A stretch of DNA of 64,000 nucleotides. Source: Streptomyces microflavus (lineage in GTDB: Bacteria; Actinomycetota; Actinomycetes; Streptomycetales; Streptomycetaceae). Under the pieces are notes generated by a model. It did no database searches and was not told the origin of the DNA. It saw only the letters and a list, made by a program, of their open reading frames with translations. The DNA lies in contig NZ_BMUG01000020.1 of the NCBI RefSeq assembly GCF_014650075.1, positions 1 to 64,000 of the forward strand, written 5' to 3'. Positions 33,675 through 41,191 of this stretch are shown in pieces. The translations under genes were made by a program, and so were the position numbers. The stretch's first letter is position 1. Each line of letters starts with the position of its first letter.

Positions 33675-36600
33675 ATGGCGGCACAGGACGCACACGACCT
33701 GAGCGGCGGCGAGCCGCGCACCGCGGACGTCGGCCGCCTGCTGCGCTGCGCGGCGGTCTTCCTGCCGGGCCAGGTCCCGCGAGAGGGCCGGATCGCCTTC
33801 TGGGACCCGCACGCGGACGCCGAAGCGGCCTTTGCGGACGGGTCCTCCTTCGCCTACGCGGACGGCGCCTACGCGGACGACCGGGCCCCTGCCGACGCCG
33901 TGCCCTACAGTCCGGCCGAGCTCACGGTCGTCCGGCGGGACGCCCGGCAGGGCGGGGCGCCCGCCCCGGGAAAGCCCGGCGTCCGGAGCGTCGAGGTGCC
34001 CGCCGCGCTGCTCTCCTTGGCCGACGCGCTGCCCGTGCTCGTCCGCGCCCGGCACCTGGCATCGGCCCACGCCGCCACCCGCTGCTGGGGCGCGGCCGCC
34101 CTGCACGCCCTCCACCTGGTCGCGCGCGGCAGGCTGCTGCCCGGTCTCACGGCGGGCGGCCATGACGCCTGGCGGGCGGGCCCCCGGGACGCCGAGGACA
34201 TCGCGCACCTGCGGGCCACCGCCGCGGCGCTGCCGCCCGAGGGGTACGCGGTGCCGCTCCCGGGGCTCGACCCGCCCCGGCTCCCCGATCCGGAGGCGCT
34301 CATCGGCTCCTTCCTGGACGCCGTCGCCGACACACTCCCGCGCACCCCCGCCGCCGCCTTCGCGATGGGCGCGCCCTTCGCCGCCCGCGAGCCCCAGCAC
34401 CTGCCCCACGCCGCCGCCTGGGCCGTCGAGGTGGCCTCGGGCCTGGACGCGGGCGTGCGGGTCTCGCTCCGCCTCGACCTCTCCGCCTACGAGCTGTTCG
34501 ACACCGCCGACACCTACGCCCTCACGGCTTCCCGGGAAGAGCCCGACCAGGGTGCCCCGGACCACCCGGACGACCCGGCGGCCCGCCATGCCGCCGCAGC
34601 CGTCGTCCAGGTGCACAGCCTCGCCGACCCGACGTACGTGGTCGACGCCGCCGCCCTCTGGAACGGCCTGGCGGGCGAGCCGTTCGGGCCCCGCGCCATG
34701 GTCGACGCGGTGCTGGCGCTGCGCCGCGCCGCCCGGGTCTGGGCCCCGCTGGAACGGCTGCTGGGGCAGCCCGTCCCCGACGTGCTCGCGATCACCGAGG
34801 ACGAACTGTACGAGCTGCTGAGCGACGCGGGGGCCCGGCTGGCGGCGGCGGGGGTCCATGTCCACTGGCCTCGCGAGCTGGCCCGTTCGCTGACGGCGGC
34901 CGCCGTCGTGCGGCCCGCGCCCGGATCGGCCACCGACGGCACGTCGTTCTTCGACGCCGAGCAGCTCTTCGCCTTCAACTGGCAGCTGTCGCTGGGCGAC
35001 GAGCTGCTGACCGAGGCCGAGATGGACACCCTCGCCGAGGCGCACCGCCCGGTGGTGCGGCTGCGCGACCAGTGGGTGGTCGTCGATCCCGCGCTCGTCC
35101 GCAAGGCGCGCAAGCGGGAGCTGGGGCTGCTTGACCCGGTGGACGCGCTGGCCGTCGCCCTCACCGGCAGCGCCGAGGTGGACGGGGAGCAGGTCGAGGC
35201 CGTCCCGGCTGGAGCCCTCGCCGCCCTCCGTACGCGGATCCTCGCCGACGACACGGTGATCGCACCGCCGCCCGGACTCGACGCGACCCTGCGGGACTAC
35301 CAACTGCGCGGCCTGGCCTGGCTGGACCGGATGACCTCGCTCGGCCTCGGCGGCTGCCTCGCCGACGACATGGGCCTCGGCAAGACGATCACCCTCATCG
35401 CCCTCCACCTGCACCGCGCGCGCAAGGCCCCCACCCTGGTGATCTGCCCCGCCTCCCTCCTCGGCAACTGGCACCGGGAGATCAACCGGTTCGCGCCCGG
35501 CGTCCCGGTCCGCCGCTTCCACGGCACCGACCGGACCCTGGGCGAGCAGGACGGCGGCTTCGTCCTCACCACGTACGGCACCATGCGCTCCAGCGCCGCC
35601 CAGCTCGCCGCGCACACCTGGGGCCTGGTCGTCGCCGACGAGGCCCAGCACGTCAAGAACCCGCACTCCTCCACCGCGAAGGCCCTGCGCACCATCCCCG
35701 CCCCGGCCAGGGTCGCCCTGACCGGCACCCCCGTGGAGAACAACCTCTCCGAGCTCTGGGCCCTGCTCGACTGGACGACCCCCGGACTGCTCGGCCCGCT
35801 CAAGGCGTTCCGGGCCCGGCACGCCCGGATCGTGGAGAACACCGGTACGGCCGCGGGCCTCGGCAACGAGGAGGCGGTCGAGCGGCTCGCCCGGCTGGTC
35901 CGCCCCTTCCTGCTCCGCCGCAAGAAGTCCGACCCCGGCATCGCCCCCGAGCTGCCGCCCAAGACGGAGACCGACCACCCCGTCTCCCTCACCCGGGAGC
36001 AGGCCACGCTGTACGAGGCGGCCGTGCGCGAGACGATGGCGCAGATCGAGGGGGCCGAGGGCATCGCCCGCCGCGGTCTCGTCATGAAGCTGCTGGCCTC
36101 GCTCAAGCAGGTCTGCAACCACCCGGCGCAGTATCTGAAGGAGGAGCCCACCCGGCTCACCGGCCGCTCCGGCAAGCTCGCCCTGCTGGACGAGCTCCTC
36201 GACACGATCCTCTCCGAGGACAGCTCGGTCCTGATCTTCACCCAGTACGTGACCATGGCCAAGCTCCTCTCCGCGCACCTCGCCTCCCGCGCCATCCCCT
36301 CGCAGCTCCTCCACGGCGGTACGCCGGTGCCCGAGCGGGAGCGGATGGTGGACCGCTTCCAGTCCGCCGAGGTCCCCGTCTTCCTGCTCTCCCTCAAGGC
36401 GGCCGGCACCGGGCTGAACCTGACCCGCGCCGCCCATGTCATCCACTACGACCGCTGGTGGAACCCGGCCGTGGAGGAGCAGGCCACCGACCGGGCGTAC
36501 CGCATCGGGCAGACCCAGCCCGTGCAGGTCCACCGCCTCATCGCCGAGGGCACGGTGGAGGACCGGATCGCCGAGCTGCTGGAGTCCAAGCGGGCGCTCG

Positions 36601-36692
36601 CCGACGCGGTCCTCTCCACGGGCGAGACCGCCCTCACCGAGCTCAGCGACCGTGACCTCGCCGACCTCGTCTCGCTGCGGAGGCCCGCATGA
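33675..36692 (+). CDS. SNF2-family DEAD/DEAH-box helicase (HepA-like)
   Basis: A Swi2/Snf2 ATPase of about 1005 residues. The N-terminal 530 residues contain the SNF2-associated bacterial domain. The ATPase core follows: LADDMGLGKTITLIALHL (motif I), VVADEAQHV (DEAQ, motif II), LTGTPVENN (motif III), then lobe two with VLIFTQYVTMAKLL, LSLKAAGTGLNLT and QATDRAYRIGQTQPV (motif VI). These enzymes move along DNA and remodel bound proteins such as RNA polymerase. Possible starts are GTG 33666, GTG 33672 and ATG 33675; the AAGGGGG at 33660-33666 best fits the ATG. It overlaps the SWIM gene by 4 bp. Confidence 0.92.
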   Translation: MAAQDAHDLSGGEPRTADVGRLLRCAAVFLPGQVPREGRIAFWDPHADAEAAFADGSSFAYADGAYADDRAPADAVPYSPAELTVVRRDARQGGAPAPGKPGVRSVEVPAALLSLADALPVLVRARHLASAHAATRCWGAAALHALHLVARGRLLPGLTAGGHDAWRAGPRDAEDIAHLRATAAALPPEGYAVPLPGLDPPRLPDPEALIGSFLDAVADTLPRTPAAAFAMGAPFAAREPQHLPHAAAWAVEVASGLDAGVRVSLRLDLSAYELFDTADTYALTASREEPDQGAPDHPDDPAARHAAAAVVQVHSLADPTYVVDAAALWNGLAGEPFGPRAMVDAVLALRRAARVWAPLERLLGQPVPDVLAITEDELYELLSDAGARLAAAGVHVHWPRELARSLTAAAVVRPAPGSATDGTSFFDAEQLFAFNWQLSLGDELLTEAEMDTLAEAHRPVVRLRDQWVVVDPALVRKARKRELGLLDPVDALAVALTGSAEVDGEQVEAVPAGALAALRTRILADDTVIAPPPGLDATLRDYQLRGLAWLDRMTSLGLGGCLADDMGLGKTITLIALHLHRARKAPTLVICPASLLGNWHREINRFAPGVPVRRFHGTDRTLGEQDGGFVLTTYGTMRSSAAQLAAHTWGLVVADEAQHVKNPHSSTAKALRTIPAPARVALTGTPVENNLSELWALLDWTTPGLLGPLKAFRARHARIVENTGTAAGLGNEEAVERLARLVRPFLLRRKKSDPGIAPELPPKTETDHPVSLTREQATLYEAAVRETMAQIEGAEGIARRGLVMKLLASLKQVCNHPAQYLKEEPTRLTGRSGKLALLDELLDTILSEDSSVLIFTQYVTMAKLLSAHLASRAIPSQLLHGGTPVPERERMVDRFQSAEVPVFLLSLKAAGTGLNLTRAAHVIHYDRWWNPAVEEQATDRAYRIGQTQPVQVHRLIAEGTVEDRIAELLESKRALADAVLSTGETALTELSDRDLADLVSLRRPA

Positions 36693-38038
36693 GCCCGCGA
36701 CCGACGTCCGGACCGGCCGCCCGGAGATCGGCACCCCGCGCCCGGCCCGGCCCCGACGATCTGCGGCGCACCTTCGAGGCGGTGCCCGCCCGTACCTCCC
36801 AGGAGGGCGAGCCCTTCGCGGACAGCTGGTGGGGCCGCGCCTGGGTGGCCGCGCTGGAGTCCCTGTCGATGGACGGGGCCCGGCTCGCCCGCGGCCGCGC
36901 GTACGCCGACGACGGCAAGGTCGCCGCGATCACCGTCACCCCCGGACGCGTCGTCGCCTATGTGCACGGCAGCCGGGCCCGCCCCTACCGCGCCGAGCTG
37001 CGGCTGCGGACCTTCACCGAGACCGGCTGGGACACCCTGCTCGCCGCGGTCGCCGCCCACCCCGGCCACCTCTCCGCCCTGCTGGCGAAGGAGATGCCGC
37101 ACTCCCTGGCCGACACCGCACGGGAGGCCGACGTCCGGCTGCTGCCGGGCCCCGACGACCTGGACCCGAGCTGTACGTGCCCCGACCTCGGCCGGCCGTG
37201 CAAGCATGTCGCCGCGCTCTGCTACCAGACCGGACGGCTCCTCGACAGCGACCCGTTCGTCCTGTTGCTGATGCGGGGCCGGGGGGAGCGCGAGCTGCTG
37301 GACGAGCTGGGCCGCCGGAACGCCGAACACTCCGCCCGCGAGCGCCCCGCCGCCCCCGCCGTCCCGTCGGTCGCCGCGGCGGATGCCCTCGCGGACCGGT
37401 ACCTGCCGCCGCTCCCGGCACCCCTTCCCGTACCGCCGTATCCGGGTCAGCCGCCGTCCTACCCGGACCTGCCGGGTGCCCGCGACCCGCTGGGCCTGGA
37501 CCACCTCGCCACCGACGCAGCCGCCCGCGCCCACGCCCTGCTGACCTCGGGCCGCGATCCGCTCGCCGGGCTCACCCCCTGGCAGGACGCGGTCCGGATC
37601 GCCGCCTCACGCCCGACCGCCGGGCTCACCGCCACCACCCGCGCGCTCTACCGGGAGCTCGCCCACGCCACCGGCCGCAACACCACCGACCTGGCCCGCG
37701 CGGTGGCCGCCTGGCGGCAGGGCGGCGCCGAGGGCCTCGCGGTCCTGGAGACGCCCTGGGACCCGCCGGCCGGCCCCTTCGACCGGGCCAGGCCCCTGCT
37801 GGCCGCCGCCGAGTTCCCGCGCCTGACGCCCTGGCGCAACCACCTCACCCACCCGGCCGGCACGTTCCAGCTCCGCTTCGGCCACGACGCCCGGTGGTAC
37901 GGCTACGAGTCCGACCCCGGCGCCGACGACTGGTGGCCCCGCGCCGCCCCCGACCCGGATCCGGTCACCGCCCTCGAAGCGCTGCTGACCGGCGACCCCG
38001 TCCCGGACCCGGAGGCCGACCCTCCGTACGTGCGCTAG
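36689..38038 (+). CDS. SWIM zinc-finger protein
   Basis: A 449-residue protein with a SWIM finger (CxCx(n)CxH) seen as CTCPDLGRPCKHVAALCY near residue 161. An N-terminal region of about 110 residues (SWWGRAWVAALESLSMDGARLARG) is typical of bacterial SWIM partners of SNF2 helicases. The finger probably binds DNA or a protein. The start ATG overlaps the helicase stop (ATGA), so the two are translated together and very likely form a complex. The C-terminal half is Ala/Pro-rich. Confidence 0.88.
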   Translation: MSPRPTSGPAARRSAPRARPGPDDLRRTFEAVPARTSQEGEPFADSWWGRAWVAALESLSMDGARLARGRAYADDGKVAAITVTPGRVVAYVHGSRARPYRAELRLRTFTETGWDTLLAAVAAHPGHLSALLAKEMPHSLADTAREADVRLLPGPDDLDPSCTCPDLGRPCKHVAALCYQTGRLLDSDPFVLLLMRGRGERELLDELGRRNAEHSARERPAAPAVPSVAAADALADRYLPPLPAPLPVPPYPGQPPSYPDLPGARDPLGLDHLATDAAARAHALLTSGRDPLAGLTPWQDAVRIAASRPTAGLTATTRALYRELAHATGRNTTDLARAVAAWRQGGAEGLAVLETPWDPPAGPFDRARPLLAAAEFPRLTPWRNHLTHPAGTFQLRFGHDARWYGYESDPGADDWWPRAAPDPDPVTALEALLTGDPVPDPEADPPYVR

Positions 38039-38084
38039 CAGGTACGTGCGGTAAAACCCTTGGCCACAGCCCAGTTGGCGCTGT

Positions 38085-38090
38085 TAGCGT
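38085..38090 (+). promoter_or_regulatory. -10 box of a leaderless promoter for the unknown-function gene at 38098
   Basis: TAGCGT ends 7 nt before the GTG start at 38098. This gives the gene, and possibly the tRNA-like sequences beyond it, a promoter separate from the SNF2-SWIM operon. Confidence 0.45.
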
Positions 38091-38097
38091 CCTCGAC

Positions 38098-38829
38098 GTG
38101 GCGAAACTCAATCAGATCATCGCAGTGGAGAAGGGCGTCAAGTCCAAGGCGCACCAGGACCTGACGGCAGCACACCACGGCCTGCAGAAGGCCGGACTGC
38201 TGGCCGGGATCTCCCGGACCTACCAGCCCAAGGACGAGGAGGGCGAACAGCTTCCGCCCGAGTCGACGCTGGTCCAGGTCAAGGCCGAGGACGTGCTGCG
38301 GTCCACCGCCGCCACACTCACCCGGCTCTTCGATGTGACGGCCACGAAGGACTGGGCGAACTGCTCGGCCAGGGCCGATGTGAAGGTCGACGGCCGGGTG
38401 CTGGTGAGCGAGGTGCCGGTGTCGTATCTGCTCTTCCTGGAGAAGCAGCTGACCGACCTCAACACCTTCATCCGCAAGCTGCCGGTGCTGGATGCCGCCG
38501 AGTCCTGGGTCCAGGACCCGTCGACGGACTCCTGGAAGACCGAGCCGGTCCGGACGCTCCGTACGAAGAAGGTGCCCCGCAACCATGTGAAGGCGGAGGC
38601 CACCGAGAAGCACCCGGCGCAGGTCGAGGTGTACTACGAGGACATCCCGATCGGGTACTGGACGACGGTGAAGTTCTCCGGGGCGCTGCCCGCGCGGCGC
38701 GTCAACGAGCTGCTGGACCGGATCGAGAAGCTCCAGCAGGCCGTGAAGTTCGCCCGCGAGGAGGCCAACGGCGCGGACGTCACCGACCAGCGGGTGGGTG
38801 ATGCGGTATTCGGTTACCTCTTCGGGTGA
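38098..38829 (+). CDS. Conserved protein of unknown function next to permuted tRNA-like sequences
   Basis: A 243-residue soluble protein beginning VAKLNQIIAVEKGVKSKAHQ. It is rich in Lys, Glu and Asp, with no membrane segment, signal peptide or ATP-binding loop that I can see. Recognisable blocks are AAHHGLQKAGLLAGISRTYQ, TKDWANCSARADVKVDGRVL, YLLFLEKQLTDLNTFIRKLP and FSGALPARRVNELLDRIEKL. Its N-terminal half is helical and its centre alternates basic and acidic stretches, which would suit nucleic-acid binding, but this is inference. The GTG at 38098 is supported by the leaderless -10 box. The stop lies 85 bp before the first permuted tRNA-like sequence on the same strand, with no terminator visible between. 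Confidence 0.85.
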   Translation: MAKLNQIIAVEKGVKSKAHQDLTAAHHGLQKAGLLAGISRTYQPKDEEGEQLPPESTLVQVKAEDVLRSTAATLTRLFDVTATKDWANCSARADVKVDGRVLVSEVPVSYLLFLEKQLTDLNTFIRKLPVLDAAESWVQDPSTDSWKTEPVRTLRTKKVPRNHVKAEATEKHPAQVEVYYEDIPIGYWTTVKFSGALPARRVNELLDRIEKLQQAVKFAREEANGADVTDQRVGDAVFGYLFG

Positions 38830-38914
38830 CCGACCATGGATTCCCCGGCAGCCGGTCAAGGCCGCCGGGGTGCGCGAGGAGCGCAAGCTGAAACTGAGGC
38901 TTGTCGTGAAGGCG

Positions 38915-38992
38915 CGGTTCCAGTGGAGGTTCGACTCCTCCCTCCGGCACGGGCCGGAGTAGCCCAAACAGGCAGAGGCAGACCGCCGTCAA
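38915..38992 (+). ncRNA. Circularly permuted tRNA-like sequence 1
   Basis: The halves of a class I tRNA are in reversed order. First half: anticodon-3' strand CGGTT (38915-38919), variable CCAGT, T arm GGAGG-TTCGACT-CCTCC (38925-38941), acceptor-3' strand CTCCGGC (38942-38948), discriminator A. After CGG comes the second half: acceptor-5' strand GCCGGAG (38953-38959), TA, D arm GCC...GGC with a GG-containing loop (38962-38979), A26, anticodon-5' strand GACCG (38981-38985), then CCGTCAA. Acceptor (7 of 7) and anticodon (5 of 5, one G-U) stems pair across the permutation. U8, A14, G18G19 and TTCGA are present. If the loop comes only from the 5' half the triplet is GTC, but position 33 is C instead of U. 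Maturation would need cutting and ligation. Confidence 0.72.
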
Positions 38993-39061
38993 TCTCAGAC
39001 TATTGCTCCAGACTCAGCATTCGCCGCCGATCGCCGGATCGAACGGGCCCGGGCCCGCGCG

Positions 39062-39138
39062 CGTCGAGATGCCGGTTCAAGTCCGGCCCGCAGAGCTTCG
39101 ATCTGCGGTGGTCCAAAGGCAGGACGCGACGACATCAT
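39062..39138 (+). ncRNA. Circularly permuted tRNA-like sequence 2
   Basis: Same permuted order as its neighbour. First half: anticodon-3' strand CGTCG (39062-39066), variable AGAT, T arm GCCGG-TTCAAGT-CCGGC (39071-39087), acceptor-3' strand CCGCAGA (39088-39094), discriminator G. After CTTCGA comes the second half: acceptor-5' strand TCTGCGG (39102-39108), TG, D arm GTCC-AAAGGCA-GGAC (39111-39125), G26, anticodon-5' strand CGACG (39127-39131), then ACATCAT. Acceptor (7 of 7) and anticodon (5 of 5) stems pair exactly, with Watson-Crick pairs only. Flanking GGGCCCGGG (39045-39053) and CCCGGACCC (39145-39153) pair with one mismatch and would hold the outer ends together at the anticodon loop. 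U1-A72 with G73 is glutamine-like, but the putative triplet is ATC with C33. Confidence 0.72.
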
Positions 39139-39190
39139 GACTGACCCGGACCCTTAAACGTGCCGGCGTGCCCGATGGGCGGCACACTCA

Positions 39191-39221
39191 GGGCCCGGAG
39201 GCCGGCTACGCCTCCGGGCCC
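39191..39221. terminator. 12-bp perfect terminator hairpin
   Basis: GGGCCCGGAGGC (39191-39202) and its exact reverse complement (39210-39221) enclose a 7-nt loop. It lies between the permuted tRNA-like pair and the convergent peptidase gene and can serve both directions. Confidence 0.8.
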
Positions 39222-39267
39222 GCTCCCGTTTCCTGAGGTTCCGGGCCCGCTCCCGTTTCCGGGGGTT
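39214..39267. repeat. Two-copy 27-bp tandem repeat
   Basis: Two units, 39214-39240 and 39241-39267, share CCGGGCCCGCTCCCGTTTCC and GGTT and differ only in the 3 bases between them. The first unit overlaps the terminator stem, so it may be a partial duplication of it. Confidence 0.7.
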
Positions 39268-39288
39268 CCGGTTCCGAGGGCGGGCGCC

Positions 39289-39897
39289 TCACGCCAGCGA
39301 CACGCCCCGCCCCGCGAAGAACCGCTCGAACTCCGCCACCGGCAGCACGGCCGTCCGCGTCCCGGCATCCGTCCCCGACGGGTTGTGGAAGTGGAGGCCC
39401 GAGCCGTCGGCCGTCCGCGCGGTCACCAGCACCAGATGACCGCCCCGTCCCGGAGCCGGCCGCTCCGGATGCCGGATCCCGTAGTGGACGGAGGCGAGCA
39501 CGGTCCGGCCCGCGTCCAGCAGCGCGGGGATTCCGTCCACCTCCAGGTGCCGGTGGACCGTGGCCTCACGCCCGTACACCTCGCCGACGTACTCCGCGAA
39601 GGGCGCGTAGACCAGGCCCCGGATCGTCCCGTCCCCGTCCTCCGTGTACGCCCCGTACTTCAGTGCCCCGTCCCGCAGTTCGAACAGCGAGGGGGCGTCG
39701 GCGCCGAGCGCCATGCGCAGGCAGGTCATACCGCACAGATGACCTGCCCAGCGCGCGTACTCCTCGCGCGAACCCGCCCCCGACTCCGCCCAGCCCGGAT
39801 CCTCGGCCGGGTCGAGCCCGCCCTCCACGATCGCCCCCACCAGCTCGGCCGAGGCGAACTGGGTGTGGACGGGGACGGAGCAGAGGGCACAGGTCAC
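39289..39897 (-). CDS. C39-like (papain-fold) peptidase family protein
   Basis: A 202-residue protein with a peptidase C39-like pattern: nucleophile region HLCGMTCLRMALGAD near residue 68, then HYGIRHPE, GGHLVLVTA (catalytic His) and FHNPSGTD near the end. It has no signal peptide, so it is probably cytoplasmic. The N-terminus has a CALC pair. The GTG at 39897 overlaps the aminotransferase stop (GTGA), so it is translationally coupled to that gene. Whether it cleaves peptides or acts as an amidase is not known. Confidence 0.72.
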   Translation of the reverse strand: MTCALCSVPVHTQFASAELVGAIVEGGLDPAEDPGWAESGAGSREEYARWAGHLCGMTCLRMALGADAPSLFELRDGALKYGAYTEDGDGTIRGLVYAPFAEYVGEVYGREATVHRHLEVDGIPALLDAGRTVLASVHYGIRHPERPAPGRGGHLVLVTARTADGSGLHFHNPSGTDAGTRTAVLPVAEFERFFAGRGVSLA

Positions 39898-41105
39898 TGG
39901 CGGTATCCGTTCAGGAAGCGGCCGATGCGGCTGATCGCCGCGTCGAGGTCGTCGGCGTACGGGAGGGTCAGGATGCGGAAGTGGTCCGGGCGCGGCCAGC
40001 TGAAGCCGGTGCCCTGCACCACCTGGATCTTCTCCCGCAGCAGCAGGTCCAGCACGAACTTCTCGTCGTCGACGATCGGGTGCACCTTCGGATCGATGCG
40101 CGGGAACGCGTACAGCGCGCCCTTCGGCTTCACGCACGAGACCCCGGGGATCTCGTTCAGCCGCTCCCAGGCCCGGTCCCGCTGCTCGTGCAGCCTGCCG
40201 CCCGGCGCCACCAGCTCCCGGATGGACTGCCGCCCGCCGAGCGCGGCCTGAATGGCGTACTGCGCGGGGGCGTTGGGGCACAGCCGCATGGAGGCCAGCA
40301 TGGTGAGGCCCTCCAGATAGTTGCGGGCGTGCTGCTGCGGGCCGGACACCACCAGCCAGCCGGAGCGGAACCCGGCCACCCGGTACGTCTTCGAGAGCCC
40401 GCTGAAGGTGAGGCAGACCAGGTCCGGGGCGAGGACGGCGGCGCTGTGGTGCTCGGCTCCGTCGTACAGGATCTGGTCGTAGATCTCGTCGGCGAAGACC
40501 ATCAGCCCGTGCCTGCGGGCCAGGTCGAGAATGCCTTCGAGGATCTCGCGCGGATAGACCGCCCCGGTGGGGTTGTTCGGGTTGATGATCACGACGGCCC
40601 TGGTCCGGTCGGTGATCTTCGACGCCATGTCGGCGAGGTCCGGGTTCCAGTCGGATTCCTCGTCGCAGATGTAGTGCACGGCCTTGCCGCCCGCGAGCGT
40701 GGTGACGGCCGTCCAGAGCGGGAAGTCCGGGGCCGGGATCAGCACCTCGTCGCCGTCCTCCAGCAGCGCCTGCACGGCCATGGAGATCAGCTCGGAGACC
40801 CCGTTGCCGAGGAAGATGTCGTCCACGCCGACCTCGGTGAGCCCCATGGCCTGGTAGCGCTGCGCCACCGCCCGCCGCGCGGAGAGGATGCCGCGCGAAT
40901 CGGTGTACCCGTGGGCCTGGGGCAGCATCCGGATCATGTCCTGGACGATCTCCTCCGGCGCCTCGAAGCCGAAGAGCGCCGGGTTGCCCGTGTTGAGCCG
41001 GAGCACGCTGTGGCCCGCCTCCTCCAGGGCGTTGGCGTGCTCGATGACCGGGCCCCGGATCTCGTAACAGACCTCGTTGAGCTTGCTGGACTGCCGGAAC
41101 TCCAT
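39894..41105 (-). CDS. PLP-dependent aminotransferase (AlaA/AlaC-like)
   Basis: A 403-residue fold-type I aminotransferase close to the alanine/glutamate-pyruvate group. Motifs are RLNTGNPALFGFEAPEEI, GYTDSRGILSARRAVA, VIINPNNPTGAVYP, FADEIYDQILYDG and the PLP lysine in TFSGLSKTYRVAGFRSGW. Substrate binding Arg lies in FRILTLPYADDL. It probably makes or uses alanine. It is divergent from the HxlR regulator across a 86-bp region with a palindrome, suggesting that the regulator controls it. Confidence 0.9.
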   Translation of the reverse strand: MEFRQSSKLNEVCYEIRGPVIEHANALEEAGHSVLRLNTGNPALFGFEAPEEIVQDMIRMLPQAHGYTDSRGILSARRAVAQRYQAMGLTEVGVDDIFLGNGVSELISMAVQALLEDGDEVLIPAPDFPLWTAVTTLAGGKAVHYICDEESDWNPDLADMASKITDRTRAVVIINPNNPTGAVYPREILEGILDLARRHGLMVFADEIYDQILYDGAEHHSAAVLAPDLVCLTFSGLSKTYRVAGFRSGWLVVSGPQQHARNYLEGLTMLASMRLCPNAPAQYAIQAALGGRQSIRELVAPGGRLHEQRDRAWERLNEIPGVSCVKPKGALYAFPRIDPKVHPIVDDEKFVLDLLLREKIQVVQGTGFSWPRPDHFRILTLPYADDLDAAISRIGRFLNGYRQ

Positions 41106-41134
41106 GCGGTGCCTCCCCGAGCCGAACTGCGATA

Positions 41135-41184
41135 CTTGGTTTTACCAAGCTTGAGCTTGGAAAGTCCAACAACATGTTTAGACT
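41135..41184. promoter_or_regulatory. Divergent operator-promoter between aminotransferase and HxlR genes
   Basis: A perfect palindrome CCAAGCT-TG-AGCTTGG (41145-41160) with an extra CTTGG at 41135 gives three alternating half-sites. Its right arm forms the -35 (CTTGGA, 41156-41161) of the HxlR promoter, with a 17-nt spacer to the -10 TAGACT (41179-41184). The regulator ATG lies 7 nt beyond, so its mRNA is leaderless and self-repression is expected. Confidence 0.65.
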
Positions 41185-41191
41185 GCGTCGC

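Noticed and set aside
33507..36734. 1075-residue minus-strand open frame opposite the SNF2 helicase
   Set aside because: Shadow of a GC-rich gene: Gly/Val/Ala/Arg-rich with no family motif, while the plus strand has clear helicase motifs.
38864..38949. A normal-order tRNA-like fold using GCCGGGG (38864-38870) with CTCCGGC
   Set aside because: It needs a G-U pair in the acceptor stem, has a poor anticodon arm and a 22-nt variable region. The permuted fold pairs perfectly and is repeated independently in the next element. It remains possible as an alternative Y-RNA-like fold.
38870..38962. Short GTG-started open frame of about 30 codons over the first tRNA-like element
   Set aside because: It has no ribosome-binding site, and its sequence is fully explained by the tRNA-like structure.
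38953..39095. A normal-order tRNA with intron made from the 5' half of element 1 and the 3' half of element 2
   Set aside because: Acceptor GCCGGAG does not pair with CCGCAGA and anticodon strand GACCG does not pair with CGTCG.
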